From: Cristatella mucedo
Lineage: Eukaryota; Bryozoa; Phylactolaemata; Cristatellidae
Assembly (NCBI GenBank): GCA_009760855.2
Contig: WPIO01000185.1
Span: 1-64,000, forward strand
DNA: 64,000 nt
Reading direction: 5' to 3'
The notes under the pieces are model-generated. The model worked only from the letters and a program-made list of their open reading frames with translations. It did not search any database and was not told the origin of the DNA. Of this stretch, positions 49,440 through 63,460 are shown piece after piece. The position numbers and the translations under genes are program-made. The stretch's first letter is position 1, and every line of letters begins with the position of its first letter.

Positions 49440-51184
49440 GCAGCTTGACGATTTTATTGTATTACTATCTTTGCTTTAAGGGGCCAGTAATTTTTCTGGC
49501 CACCCAGGCTTTGACTTTAGCAAGTTATCAAAAATAATATTTACGTACACTATACAACACAATTTTTCTTGGTTTTAAGAGCTAATTTGCTTGATTGTAT
49601 GCCTTAACTTTACAGCATACGGTCATTATTTCTCACAATCTCATTTTGTGGCCAGATCTGTGAGATATTGGAAAGTTACGCGTCTTTCCAATAAACAGTG
49701 TAAGGAATTCACTGTCCTAAAACTTTTGGATCGCATTTAGTCAGATGACAAAATCAGGTACCAGAATTAGTGCATTCTCCATTGAAGTTATTTAACAGAA
49801 ATATATACAGCATATGTAAAAGTGAGTTAATCTTTGAGATTTATGACAGAAAATTAAGTCACTTTTATGAACTAGATAATTCTCTCCCAATGTTCTCGTG
49901 TCCTTCTTAGCGACGTTTAAATCCCGATAAATTCTAATGAAGTGCTTACCTTGCTGCACGTAGTAAGGACCAGTTTTCTCATTGAACAAATCAGGATGAT
50001 CATCTAAGGCTAAGGATGGAGCCCATGTTGTAATGTGCAGAAGCTGCTCAGACTAGTCTCAACCCGCTCTACGTATTTACCCACCATGACTAGCTAATGA
50101 CCCACCATGCCCAGGAAACTCCAGCAGACGTTGCAGCAAAGCTTGTCTGAGCCGCCGCCTTCTCCTAACCAGTGAGTTTCTTGGGGAAATCATTGCACTT
50201 AATCATCTTTTTTATCTTGGCGCATTGAGACACCGGCCTTGAACTCTGCTCATTACTTGGAAGATGCTTGAAGACTGCTGAGGACTCCGTACCCAGAATT
50301 GTGAGAAACTGTTTCGTGAGGCCCAGTTCGATGCACGCTGGTGGTATTAGCACCTTGCGAGATCTCCGCCAGTTGCTGTCACTTGGCACTGCATCTCCCT
50401 GTAGAGAGCTCGGTCTGCAGTGGCTATTCCAGGCAGTGAGTGATAGTGAGATAGTGAGATAGATAGTGAGCATGATTGTTCCTGCTGTCCAAAAAGCAGA
50501 GATATCAGAAAACTTGGTAAAAACCCGCATTGAGGACCCATAAGGAATATTATCATTTTGAAGTCACTAATCACTTTCTAGAAGAACTCATCTCAAAGCG
50601 TCCGGCAAAATCTTGATGATGTTCGACTATAAATCCAGAGCCACTTAGATATACAGCCTGCCAAGAAAAAGCTGGTTCCTGAAGAAACGCTTCCATCGAG
50701 TAGTTGTTTACCCCCGTCTTGATAAATTGGCAGCAGAAATTAAAAAAAGGGTCTGCCGAATGCTTTCAGACTTTTGATGCCATCTCAGGAAAATGCATGC
50801 ATGTATCCGCTTAGACAGCTGTTGTGATCAGAAGTTGTTAGATAAAGGCTCATGTGATTATACTATTTATGCTATTTATTTTATATTATTTATACTAATT
50901 ATGCTAGTGGAAAGTATCGATCGGTGCTAGTAATTTGATGTTTTTTTTAGCTCGTAAGACAACTTATCGTTACCATGCTGCAGTGATGGTGCCTAACGCT
51001 CAACAATAAAGGTAGGCATTAAATACTGAACCGTTTTACTTTTGAATAAAAATTCAAGTGCAACGCGGTATGAGTTTTTTGAGTGTGAATGAAACAAAAA
51101 ATTGGATACAAAATAATAATTTCTTTTTTAACACCAGGGTTTTAGCCAAATCTACATCTTCAATTTTTTTAGATAAACCAGTGA
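49440..51184. other. Unannotated host DNA
   Basis: No exon or repeat family recognised. Confidence 0.4.
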
Positions 51185-51700
51185 TAATAATAAGAATACA
51201 TTCGATAAATTGCCCTCAGAGAACTAAATCTCTTCCTAGGGACTTTACAGTGGCTTCAAAGGAAGCACGATCGAGTGGTTAATAATAGCATACTCAATAA
51301 ACGATAAGATTAAGATGGTTAGGGGTGACATGCACAGGGTCAGAATAAAAAAGTGTTTAGTGGTAGCATGCAACAGTGTCAGCACTCATAAGCACATAAA
51401 GAATGAATCACGGCGATTTATTAAATGCCGTGATAAATAGATGCGTTTTTTAATTTCTTTTTAAATGTAGACAAGTCAAGAGATGTTGTGACTCAGGTCG
51501 GGAGTGATTTTCAGGCTGTGCGAGCATACGAACTAAAACTACGGTCTCGAAAGGATTTGAAGTTTGTACGCGGTATGGGAAAAAAGTTGGATTCCGAAAA
51601 GCTGGTGGTACGATACTTAGCCTGGTGGAGGAGTAGATCTAATATTGAATAGGTAGGCTGGAGCCAAAAAATAAAGGGACCTAAAAGTGAGAAAAACGTT
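51185..51700 (-). mobile_element. LINE family 1, 3' end
   Basis: Reverse copy with the terminal motif at 51205-51250 and the RT C-terminal coding end at 51450-51690. Confidence 0.82.
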
Positions 51701-52314
51701 AACATATCATCTGTTAGCAAGCTCAATAAAAAACAAGCATAAACTTAACTTCTGTTTTGGTGCTGTAGAATGTCTAGCAAATGAATAGAAACCAAGGGTT
51801 ACTTGCATGCCCGGTATAAAGCTGGAAATCGCAGATAAGCATGATGCTTGGCTGAGCATGCTAAATTAAATTGGCAGGAACTCATGGTCGCCTGTTGGAA
51901 AGACTTTTGGCTAGTAACATGCTCTGATTCTTTCCATGTAAAGCACATCAGAAGAAATCAAGACGAGAAGTTCACTGGGGGGAAGGGAAACCTAGCCAAA
52001 CAAGTAGATGCGTCTTCAGCAGTGACTTAAAAATGCACGATAGTTGCAGAGAGTGACCGTAGCCGCAAGCGAGTTCCTTGCTGCCAATGCGCTCGCTCAA
52101 TTGGCTCAATCACCAACAGATTTAACTTGGTGCGATGAGCGGTGAGATGACCATATGCTACCGAGTGGGTGGTTTACAAACACGGGACTAGATGAGCAAA
52201 GAAGGTCGCATAGGTAGTCCGTTGTCAGCGAGGGAAGTGATCTGTGATCTAGAATGAGGATCTTGAAATTTATTCGCTGCTTGATAAGGAACTAGTAGAG
52301 CTCAGACGGAAGTG

Positions 52315-52385
52315 GTGCAATGTTGTAAAGCGCCTAAGACAGATATCGAGTTCTTTGAGGGCGCTTTATCAAGTGCATTATCATT
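52315..52385 (+). mobile_element. LINE family 1, 3' tail
   Basis: About 70 bp with TTTGAGGGCGCTTTATCAAG at the end of the family 1 consensus. Confidence 0.75.
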
Positions 52386-52699
52386 GTATTTTTTATTGTT
52401 TATGTAGCAGTGGAGCCTTTGAAGACCAGACCGGAAGCACCACTGGATTCTGTCAAGCGGCAGAAGATTAGGGCTACAGGCCAAGACTATTGGTTATAAG
52501 GAATTGCAATAACATGGGCATGATATAATAAGGTATCCCGGGATTAACACCTTGCTTTGACCAGTCAATGTATGCACTTCGCAATGGGACAGTATATGTC
52601 AGCACATTTCCTTCGGGCTTGGACTATGGCTTGTATATTAATGCCTAAGTTCTACTTAACATGTCAAGTCTAATGACAAAATATTTGGTAAAAATAAAT

Positions 52700-54148
52700 T
52701 ACTGAGCTATTATTTCATAAATTTCTGTTATTGACTAATCCTCTTAAATGTGGGGTACCTCAAGGCTCTTTTCTTGGTTCCGTTTTCACTGTTTATACTT
52801 TCCCTCTTGCCGATGACATTGCCAAGCACAGTCTCTCAGTTCAATTCTATACAGATGACACTCAGTTTTACCTTTGCTTCGATCCCTACCAGAACTCACG
52901 CATGTCAAATTTTCTCACCTCCCTTGCTGCATGTATTGGTGACATCCACACATGGATGGCAGCAAATTTTTCTTAAATTGAATTATGATAAAAGCCAACT
53001 TACTAGTTAAGGGCAAACCAAGTTCGATTCAGAAATTGGAAAAGTCTAACATTCATAATCAGTTCTGCCAGCATACTTCCTGTTGACTCTGCACGAAATT
53101 TAGGCATCCTGTTCCAAAGTGACCTTTCATTAGACGACGTCATCAGCTCCACAGTCAAGTCTACCTACTTTCAGCTACATAACATTGCTCGGGCTTTTTT
53201 AAACCAGGATACCACATCTAAATTGATCCATGCATTTGTGACATCGCATCTTGACTTCTGTAACTCACGAGCTGTAATGGCTCACTAGGTTAGGTGGTTG
53301 CTTTTCATGACCTCGGCCCCAAGGTCGTGGGTTCGAATCCTGTGGTGGACGATCCTTTTTTCGCCACTGAAAGCGGTGGTTATAGCCGTAAAGGCTCTTC
53401 TGTCGATATACAAAAAAAGGCTGCTAATTCAGCTAGTATTTTTTATTTTATTTTTGTACTTGCTGGCCTACTGGCCTTGCAACCAGGCGCTTACAACTGG
53501 GGTAATGCCCTGCAGCTAGGATTGTCTGTCGTGAGCGTCGCAGTTGCCACATCCCACCGCTTCCTGCCGACCTGCACTGGCTCTCCGTCAAGCAACGCAT
53601 CAACTTAAAGGTGTTGTCGTTCACTTGTATGTCACTTCATTATTTGGCTCCAGCCTACCTATCAGTTCTACTCCCCCAGGCTAATCATCTTACTACCTGC
53701 TTTTTGGAATCTATTTGTATATCCATATCTCGTACAAATCCCAAATTCTTTGGAGACCGAGCTTTTAGTTTGTATGCTCCCAAAGCCTAAACTCACTCCG
53801 ACCAGCGTCACGACATCTCCTGACTTGTCCAGATTTAAAAAGAAACTAAAAACGCATCTATTTCGGACAGCATTAGGTGGGTCCCTGCGATTCGTCCTTG
53901 ATGTGCTTACGCGTGCTGACACTGTGGTTATGCATGCGTATACTGTGCATACTGCCACTAACCATACTTGTACGCTTACCCTGTGCATGGCACCCCCTAA
54001 CCATGTTAATATTGTTGTTTATTGAGCATGCTGCATATAAGCATTTGATCGTGCTTCGCTTGCAGAAAATGTAAAGTGCCTAGGAAGAAATTGAGTTCTC
54101 TGAGGGAGCTATATCAAATGTATTATTATTATTATTATTATTATTATC
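52700..54148 (+). mobile_element. LINE family 1 from RT to 3' end, split by a SINE
   Basis: V-P-Q-G-S at about 52755 and the catalytic box, read as Y-T-D-D, at about 52850. The C-terminal domain lies on both sides of a SINE at 53269-53443. The (ATT)n tail is at 54120-54148. Several stops. Confidence 0.85.
53269..53443 (+). mobile_element. tRNA-derived SINE family 1 in a LINE
   Basis: Forward copy with GTCGTGGGTTCGAATCC B-box at 53324-53340, within the RT C-terminal region of the LINE. Confidence 0.9.
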
Positions 54149-54149
54149 C

Positions 54150-57100
54150 CATCGTCTAATAGCATTCAAGATTCATGCGAGTCCTCAAGTTTCTGACTTA
54201 GTAATGATATGCCAAGTGTTGATATGCCAAGCTCCACGACTCCATCTCTTATCTTGCACCAAGAGAGCCCGCTTCAATCACACCATTCGCACCGTTCGCA
54301 GTGGCCATCATAGTCGCGGTCACGGAATCCATTTTCCACGTGCAGATGAAACTTTGACCAACTACACATATTTTCTGTTGCTAAATATCTCAGGATTATT
54401 CTCCACTTCAAATTCAGCAGCGAGGTTTTTGGTTCAAGGGAATGACTAATCCATAAGGGCCAGTGCAATCTGATCCTTTGTAGGAAAATGTGTTGGTCAG
54501 TGAGACCCTCCTTACCACCCCGAACCTCTTCATCCTTAATCCCTTCATTTCTTCATTTCTTAATCTTCATCCTTACCGCCCCGATTCCATTGTTGTAGCA
54601 CCAGACTTAATTTGAATGGTTGGTGGCATACAAATTAGCCGATTGAATCCAGCCACGTTGCAAGCCTCGCGACTCGTGCAATGAAGTTTTTCACTCTCGC
54701 AGCTTACGTAGCGGCATGCGGCGGACCAGTGAAAAAGCCCTGTTGGCGACAGACACTTTTGGTGCGAAAGCTAAAACTCACGTCCACAATGCTGGCGAGT
54801 CAACTGTAGATTTCCTCAAGCTACCATTTTCGGTGTGTTCCTTCCACGAACTTTCATCACTAATACTCATAGGCTGCTCGCGCGTTTGACGGTCCTCCCA
54901 AGTCAGCCTTGCTCCTCGTCTTTGTCGTACGATTGGTGAGAGGTTGACTACCGATAGGGCAACAACTAGTACATCAATCGCTTAGTCCTATAACTCTTTG
55001 AAGTGAAGAGCTAAGGCCTTTTCCAAAGCACTGTTACAAAACCTGCGCGTAGAACGGCACGCATTGGCGGGCTTCGCTAGGGAGGCAAGCAGTGGCGACT
55101 GAGTCACAGCAAAGGCAAGACAGACAATTACATCGAATCATTGCTGCTACAGTAGATACTTATCTGGCACTATTCGAACCGCCGGAGGCGCAATCACTGG
55201 GAAGCGGTCACGCGCGAGCAATATTATCTGACTCCCATCATTGTGCGGACCTCGGCGCATTTCCAATGGGGTCGATTATTCTTATTATTAGACTGTCGCT
55301 GAAGCGGTGTCCTCACGGTATGCTTATCTTCATCAGATGAATCAGCGGCGCCATTCACATACAACTCACCGGCCCTAGCACTATGCACCTACTGTTTATT
55401 TAGTGCGACTTGGACTCGCGCTCATTCAATGTCGGTAGGAACCGCTTCAAAAGTCACCGCATTCTAAAATTGACGCTTGACAGCCTATAACCCGGTCATT
55501 TAGCAACCATTTAACTGCATGAAAAGCGGTGCACGCTTATCCGGTCGCTCCTGCCGGACGAGCGCGTAACTTTTCGCTTCGGCGTTTTGACTAACGCCTT
55601 GTCTAATTTGACTAAAACCACGTCTCTAAGATCACCATTCCGCTACGCCACGGCACTTCTACCATTATAATTTGACTGAAACCGCGTCTCTAAGATCATC
55701 ATTCCTCTACGCCATGGCACTTCTACCATTCTCAATCTGGCTGTTGAGTACTGTCCGAACGGTGCAACGGAAATGGCGGCAGAGCTCGGTGCGGCGGCGC
55801 TGATTTACAGAGGATACAGCTAGGCTAAGACGGCATCGGCAAACGAGGCGTCATCGGCGAACCGCTTACCTCTTCCCATTTGCTTGCACGGCTCTCACTC
55901 AGTTTGCAGTCTGTACCCGCTTTGTTTGCTTACTTTTCGGGCATCGCATTGCCAATTTCCACGGGACGAACGTCCTTCGGGCGAGCGCCTGCGTTCAAGT
56001 TAGTCATTATAAGATACTTCACGAGTTCCAGACCCGATCATGAATCGCACTTTGAGAAGACAAGCAGGCTGCAGTTGTCCTACGTGAGCTACGTGGTGCA
56101 CAAGGCTTAGCTCGTTGGTATCCAGCTATACTGCTACTGCAAACCTGTAAATTCTTCGAGATTTTTCCCCATCTCTTTTTCAGCTCCTCCACGACGCTCA
56201 TACGACCGTACATCGGAGCTATGGATGATCAGTCCTTCCGCAGACACGACACGAGCCTCTTGCTCGCTCTGCTTAGTGGCCATATTTATTGACGCATGCT
56301 AACTGCGAAATTTCAGCTGCACGCCAATCTTAGCAGCCGAAGCTCAATCTTCATGCTCTCGTCCACAAGTTTTGCTAAGACAAAACTTCGGCTAGCAAAT
56401 ACTCTATTCTATTAAGCCTACGCAGGGTGGTCAGCCTCCTCTATCTACTTCCGGCTCATGAGTCGGCACAGAGGCCGACGCTGCTACTTCGTTACTTTCC
56501 GATTACTAACCGGAAACCTGAGCCAAAGCTCAGTGTGGTGTGAGCGCATCCGCGTGTACTCGCGCCATTGTACTATCCACGTGTCTTCGTACAGCCGAAA
56601 TTGACAGCTCTTTCTTTCGTTCAAAGCCTGTTTTCGAGAAACGTTTGGCTTTGCTGGTAACGGAATGTAGCTCAAATCCTTCCGAAACTTTGTTTTATTT
56701 ATTTATTTACTTTATAAACTCCTTTATCTTCTGACACCGCTCGTGGACACTTTCTGTCCACCCTACGATTGCTATGCTCCTTTGCAGGCACGGTGGCTGC
56801 GTGCGAACCTCGCTCGACTCATCGTCCTGATTCAGCTCCTCTTCTCTTGGTCTTATAATTCGTAGTAATAATCATAATAAATTCTGTTTTTGCATATTAA
56901 GAAATCCGAATATCTATTCAAGCGCTTTATAGTCCTCAAGAGAAGCAATATCTAAGAATTAAGGGCACGCAAGAGATCAGGTCTACAAAAGAATCCTAAA
57001 GCATCCTGCATAAACAGTCGTCCAAACGAACGAAATACGACACGCCGGCCCAGCGGCGGAGAGCCGGGGGCAGCGCAGGTTGCAAGGGGGCTTTTGCATC

Positions 57101-57595
57101 CGCTACTGAAGGTCAGCGGCCTGCTCAGCCCCCTACTCCGACCGACCTTCATCGAAGACGAAATTACACGCTACCTCCGGCCTATGAGCAGCCGCCGAGT
57201 TCGCGTCGAATAGGCACTGCGAATTTACGCCACAGTTTTCCATTGATTTCAGGTCTTGCTACCCCTACGTGAAACTTGCGGGTCTTACCGCCCCATTTGT
57301 AAATTCTGACGGTGCAGCCTCTGCTCGGGGAAGCTGGTCAGTGTGAGCCCGGTTAGTGACACGAACTGAATCGCGCACAAGTTAGAATGCAGAGCACACG
57401 AGAACAGAGACGAGTTCGCTGGGGCAGAGTGAAACGAGAGCACGCGACACGTGCATCTGGAGCTGAGACATTATAACTGGCAACACTTGCCGGAAGGGAG
57501 ATCCTCAGTCTCTACTCATATGTACTGAAAACCCTATCACAGAAAGATTTCAATTTATCGCGAGGACCGGTGATAAGTTTGGAAGGCTAGGAGCT
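54150..57595. other. Unannotated host DNA
   Basis: No gene supported. Two near-identical ~50-bp blocks with CCGCGTCTCTAAGATCATCA-like sequence lie at 55610 and 55675. A T/A-rich tract lies at 56693-56712. Confidence 0.4.
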
Positions 57596-57598
57596 ATA

Positions 57599-57935
<337 letters not shown>

Positions 57936-58009
57936 AGCCATGCAAATGAATTATATATACATAAATGAGTTTCTAGAATTTTTAGTGTCATTGTGCATGT
58001 ATATATAAT

Positions 58010-58140
58010 TCATGTGCGTGGCACCCTTAGAGAACTTAATCCCAATCCAGACGCTTCTCTAACGCTGCAGAGCTTGCCTTCACGACCTCGGTCCTCAACT
58101 GAGAGCATTTAGACCCTGCGCCAAACCAGGCTAGTGCAGC
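58010..58140 (-). mobile_element. tRNA-derived SINE family 2, degraded
   Basis: Reverse copy recognisable from the LINE-like end (TTAGAGAACTTAATCCC) and the CACGACCTCGGTCC box. Confidence 0.6.
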
Positions 58141-59729
58141 AGAGAAGATCTTGAAATCAAATCGAGGCTTGGCAGGGACCAACATGTCTCAGACAGACTT
58201 GGTGTGCTGTAACAGCTATGCCGTTAGCTACAGACCAGACGAGGCGGCACACAAACTTGCAAACGACGGAAATGGAGGACACATTGCAATAACCAAGACG
58301 CGACGTCGCAGACAGAATGAAATAGCTTCATTCGCCGCGCTCTTTTGTCTAACCATGCCCTGGCTTCGACCATGTTCGTCAGCTGAAAGTACGCCGACTC
58401 GCCAGTAGTGGCAATGTGCTCATTCCACAACAAGCCGTCAGTCGGAGTGGCCTGGTCAATGGATTACAGGCTCCAGTCACTGGAATTATGCTACGATGAA
58501 TCGATCTTGAAGAGGAGGTTCTAGCTTCGTTGCGGCACTAGGCTTCCGGGGGCGTGACACTATACTGGTCTCAACGTCGCTAAGCTTCAGGAAGCTGGTT
58601 TGCGTGAGTTTGGTCAATACAGGCGGCAAGGCTCTTGAGCCATTTGGACGAGGATTTGGGCTCTGCTCTGTAGGCTCGTTAGGATAGCTTCGCTCGTTAG
58701 GGCTAAATAGAAGAGCTTGAGCACCGTCGGAATGGAAGAGTCTTTTATGCGGCGACATCGGCTGATCGGGGGATAGTGAACACGATGAAGGGGAATAGTG
58801 AAGGCGACGAAGGGAGATAGTGAAAATACTGGAAGGGGGACTGTGTAGACTGTGAAGGGGGGATAGGTAGTGAAAAGGGCATCGTGATAGTGAAGCGAAG
58901 AGCAGGCACGAGCGCCGAGCGCCATGTGAGGACTGCCTACAAGTACTCCTTGGACGACCGACGACAGCCGCTAAGCGCTCTGCATTCTGTCATCTGTCAC
59001 TTGGACTTTGACCTATACCTTGTTTTACTAGCAGTGTCCGCTATACCTAGACGTGCGGGAGGAGAATTGCTCCAAAACGATCTTGTGGTCAATCGAGACA
59101 AGCTGACGAGAGAGATCTAGAAAACTGGCAGAGGCCCTACCTCGACCAGCATTGTTCAGGTGGTCACTTTAAACCGGAAGCAATGCAGTTTCTGTGGAAT
59201 GGATAGCTGGCTTGCTATCGGAATCGAAACTTGCTAATACGATCTGGTGAACTGGTGTAATAGCTTAGCTGCGGGAGTCCACCATTCGTTCAAGTATCCT
59301 CGACAACACTCGCAGAAAGGAGACTGGACAATATGGTAGTGTAGTCCTCCTCGTGATCTAGGGTCAGCTTTTTAATGTATAGCTTGACAACAGTTGTTTT
59401 AAGAGGGAAAGGAATGACTTCAGTGGTAATCAGGGAAATAATGTACAATACATTTTATGCTGAGCACTAGCAGATATGTGCACTTCATGAGGAGAACTGC
59501 TGGAACAGGGTCAAGAGGACTAGTGGTCTTTTAGCCTGAGAGGCAAATTTAGCGATGAGCTCAACAAAGACAGGTGGCGGAGAGAGAAGGCGGAGGAGAG
59601 AGGAGCGGAGCGAACGGCGATTCCGGCAGGTTGCTCTCCGGGCAAGTACCCGACGGGACGGCGTAGAGCTCTTGATCAGCTCTCTCTTACAAAGAGTTTG
59701 GAGAAGCGCACTGCTCGCTCGCCTTATGT
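58141..59729. other. Unannotated host DNA with short degenerate repeats
   Basis: 58770-58890 contains several irregular copies of a GGGGGATAGTGAA-type unit. No gene recognised. Confidence 0.4.
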
Positions 59730-60430
59730 AACGTAATGCAATGCATATCCGTCTGCAACTCTCCAAAGCCACAAGGACAAAGTGTGTGTTAAGCAGGAGA
59801 GTTTTTTCTATAGCGAATTCAGAGCCTAGGTAGTTTAGATTCTCGCGCAGTCGTAGTCAGTGGTCTTTATCTCAAGCAACAAACAGAGAGTGAGAAGCAT
59901 AGTTAAGCCAGGAGTGCAATCAAAGCAGTGAGTAGCATGAAAGTAGCAACACAGGATGGCTGGAAAGGATGTGCCTCAGTCTGCGGCATGAGAGTGGATG
60001 ATGTTGCATAAGAATTGTGAAAGTGTTGTTCCACAATCTAGAATCTGATGACCAAAAGCTTCTTTAGCCAGTGGTCTCTAAGCAAAAGAACGGAACAGCT
60101 AATTTATGGTCCGTTGAGGACCTGAGGTCACGAAGAGGCTGAAACTGGCGCTGCAGTTCAGCTAAGTAATGTAATGTAATGTATCTCCGTCAGTAACTCC
60201 ACAAAGTCATAAAGACCATGTGGGCGTTACGCAGGAGAGTTTTGTATAGCGCACCCACAGCCTAAGCGGCTTTCGGTACGCATTCGGTAGCCAACAGTAT
60301 GAAGGAGCCAAATCGTGGCTGGCCTTGTGGGTCAGCATAAGTACTCTACTTAGTATCCGTTGATCAACCACAAGCCATAGAAGCTCCGCCATCAAAAGAG
60401 ACACACCATTCTTCGACGCGGCCATTGAGG
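59730..60430 (-). mobile_element. LINE family 2, reverse fragments
   Basis: Two copies of the 3' end (59735-59840 and 60165-60300; the latter begins at a (TAATG)n tail) with RT C-terminal coding sequence (V-D-Q-R-I-L-S-R-V-L-M-L-T) at 60320-60390. Confidence 0.75.
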
Positions 60431-61109
60431 CAACTAACTAGCTCGACTATTGCCGATAGTTAGACATTATTATTTTTGGGCCATTGATCTGTGATTCGAT
60501 TATTTTGTTATGACATTTAAACTTGGCATTAGCCAAACTCGATTCATATGACCTATGATAAACCTTAAATGACCAGTGCAGGACTACGAGCTCCGACGTT
60601 TTGGCGACCTTTTCAAGCCGACGCATAGTACGCCATTCTTTCTTTATGTCATTCGACGGCGTCGGACCGGATGCTTAGCTACAGTTGCATACTCATCCAG
60701 GGCCGCCAGCTTGCGTCGCGTCCTAGAATTGTGCCAATGACAGAGGATCAGTGGGAGGGTCAAACAAAAGGACAAAGGACGCAAGTTTGGTCCTACCTGA
60801 ATGAGCTTGAAGTGACAATAAGCATACAAGGTCGATCCGAAACCTTTGGGCACCCAAAATGGGAAAAGCGTCAAGAGGGGCCTCACGAGTCGAATGCACG
60901 GTGCTTGGTACTAAGTAATTCCGTGTACATTCACGTGAAGTTTCTATTGCATATTAGGGCAGGTGACTCTCAGTCTTTACTAAAATGAGTCTTATCTTTA
61001 TGTTTTGCATCGCACTCGCTCAGGTGGCTTCGACCTCGTGATTTCTCCTGAGGCAGCAGCAGCTTAAGCAGCCGATTAGGTGCCGTGGGAAGCGTTTCCC
61101 AAAAGTACG
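60431..61109. other. Unannotated host DNA
   Basis: No gene recognised; the short frames have no motif. Confidence 0.4.
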
Positions 61110-61930
61110 TATTTATAATAATAATAATAAGGATAATACATTTGCATAGCACCCTCAGATAACTTAATCTCTTTTGAGGCACTTTACATTTGCTGCGGAG
61201 ATCGTATGATCGAATGATTAGTGGTAGCATACTCCATGACAGCAAGCATAAAATGGTCAGAGGTGATATGAATAGGCCCAGCATGCAAATACGATTAGTG
61301 ACAGCATGAACAGTGTCAGCCCACATAAGCGCATACAGAAATAGTCGCATGGATCCGCTAAATGCTGCGATACGTAGATGCGTTTTAGCTTCTTTTTAAA
61401 TATCGTTAAGTCAGGGGGATGTCGTGACGCCTGTCGAAAGAGAGTTCGATGCTTTGGGAGCATACGATCTAAAGGCACAGTCTCCAAATGAATAGAGGTT
61501 CGTACGAGGTATGGGGAAAATGGAGTGGTACGATGCTTAACCTGGAGGAGGAGTAGATCTGATATGTAGGTCGGAGCCAAAAAATGAAGGGACTTGAAAG
61601 TGAATGACAAAATCTTGAAGTCGATGGATCGCTTGACTGGTAGCCTTGCAGGTTAGCAAAAAGCGGTGAGACGCGGTAGCTGCTATGTTCGCGACAGGCA
61701 AGCGTATATGTAGAGTTTTGCACTAACTGCAAGCACCTGATTGTACAGGCCGACAGACCAGCAAGCAGTGAGTTACAGAAGTCAAGACAGAATGTCAAAT
61801 GCATGGACTAATTAGATGTAGCTACCCCGTCCGAGCAAGCCCGAATGTTAGCAATGTTATGATGCAATTACATCCAGATTATGGTCAGAGGCTAGAACAA
61901 ACATGCTTGTGGAGTCGATTTGGAAAAATA
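61110..61930 (-). mobile_element. LINE family 1, reverse
   Basis: (AAT)n at 61116-61131, terminal motif at 61145-61190, C-terminal RT coding sequence to about 61830 (L-D-F-C-N-S-L-L-A-G-L, L-Q-L-V-Q-N-S), then a decayed upstream part. Confidence 0.82.
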
Positions 61931-62242
61931 GGCTTTCCAAGTTTTTGAGTAGCACTTGTTGTGTCGATGATTAGTAAAATTGGTTTATCATTCAATTTCA
62001 GAAAGCTTGTTGTCATTCAATTGCGTATGTCAGCAATGCACGTTAGTAAACACAGAGAGTTTGAGATCCTGCTGAATGTAAAGGAACAGTAAAGTATTAC
62101 CCTGCAAGTATGAATCCTGTAAGTATCCTGCAAGTATAGAAATGAACTGTAAAACATCAGTAAGTACAGCTGCGTGCGTGTACAGCTGTGTGCCGTGTAA
62201 ATGAAAGTGAAAGCCTAGATTGTGATTGGTAAGTTCATTGAC

Positions 62243-62243
62243 C

Positions 62244-62280
<37 letters not shown>

Positions 62281-62395
62281 GAGAGACAGAGAGAGACAGA
62301 GAGAGACAGAGAGAGACAGAGAGAGACAGAGAAAGAGAGAGAGAAAGAGAGAGAAAGAAAGAGTGAGAGAGAGAAAGAGAAAGAGAGAGAGAATG
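62243..62395 (+). repeat. (GACA)n/(GA)n microsatellite
   Basis: GACA repeats followed by GAGAGACA and GAAA units. Confidence 0.95.
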
Positions 62396-63379
62396 TCTCT
62401 CCTCTTTCGAAGTCGTCGCTACGTGAGTCGTGCCTCGCTTTGTAATCCTATCGCCTAGCTATCTGAGAGCCATTGACTCAGCACAATGCTGAGGGCTCTA
62501 ATGCTTTGCTTGTGACTAACGAAGAAGACGACAAGAGCTAGATTAGCCACATCCGTGCGTCGACCGAGGCTTCCTGGCCGGTTTCGATGATAAGGAACCG
62601 CACGAACGGCGACTCTGCTCCGTACGCCTGCGACAACTTATCGAGAGCCCTCGATCTGAGGGAGGCATCCCGAAGAGCAGGAAGTTAGTATGCATAGGCC
62701 TTGTCATCAATTTATCCGCCTAGAGCTGCCGCTCTCCGGGGTCAGCGGCCATGAACGAGCTGGAGTGCTGATAAACTCATCTTTAAACCTGCGCTCACCC
62801 GTTAAAATAAAAATAGCATCTTATCAAATATATGAATAATCAAATAAAAAATAAACTAATATCAAATAAGCATCGAGCGCAGATTACTTACTTCGCTCAC
62901 TATCCCTAGACGCAGGTATCAAATCCCCGAACTCACCTGGATTTGAGTGAGGAGAAATTAAGTAGAAACCCTGTACTAGGCGGAGCTCTTGTCATTGCGA
63001 CCATACAGGTGGTGAATATCCCGACGATCGTGACTGGATGTGCTAGTTCATCCACGGTAAGGTTGAGAAAGGGTGGCCATGTTTTTCAGTATTCTCCGTG
63101 ACATTGGCCATATTTCAATACCTGAAGCAGACTTGTACGAGACGGCCGAGCCAGCTTGATTTGCCACCATCTTGAGCTGCACAAGGCGAAGACCTCACAG
63201 ACGCTCGTGCCCCACCCCGGTGGCCATTGAGCCGATGCCTCTCGACGAATCGTTTACTGAAAGAGTCATTCTCGTTTTATCAGACGGTGTAGAAGCTCTA
63301 CGGATGGATTGCCTGCAATCGCTGGTCCTTTAGCTTCAGCTGCCCAAGCTGTTCGAGATCCGCTCGGCAATGATTATTT
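62396..63379. other. Unannotated host DNA
   Basis: No gene recognised. Confidence 0.4.
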
Positions 63380-63460
63380 TAAGAATAACAATGATACATT
63401 TGATTTAGCACCCTTAAAGAACTCATCTCTTTCTAGGCAATTTACATTTGCTGCACTCTG
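63380..63460 (-). mobile_element. LINE family 1, 3' tail
   Basis: Terminal motif with TTTAGCACCC and CTCTTTCTAGGCAATTTACA; about 80 bp. Confidence 0.7.

Noticed and set aside
60671-60988. Forward open frame of 105 codons
   Set aside because: No recognisable motif, no splice sites and no repeat support.
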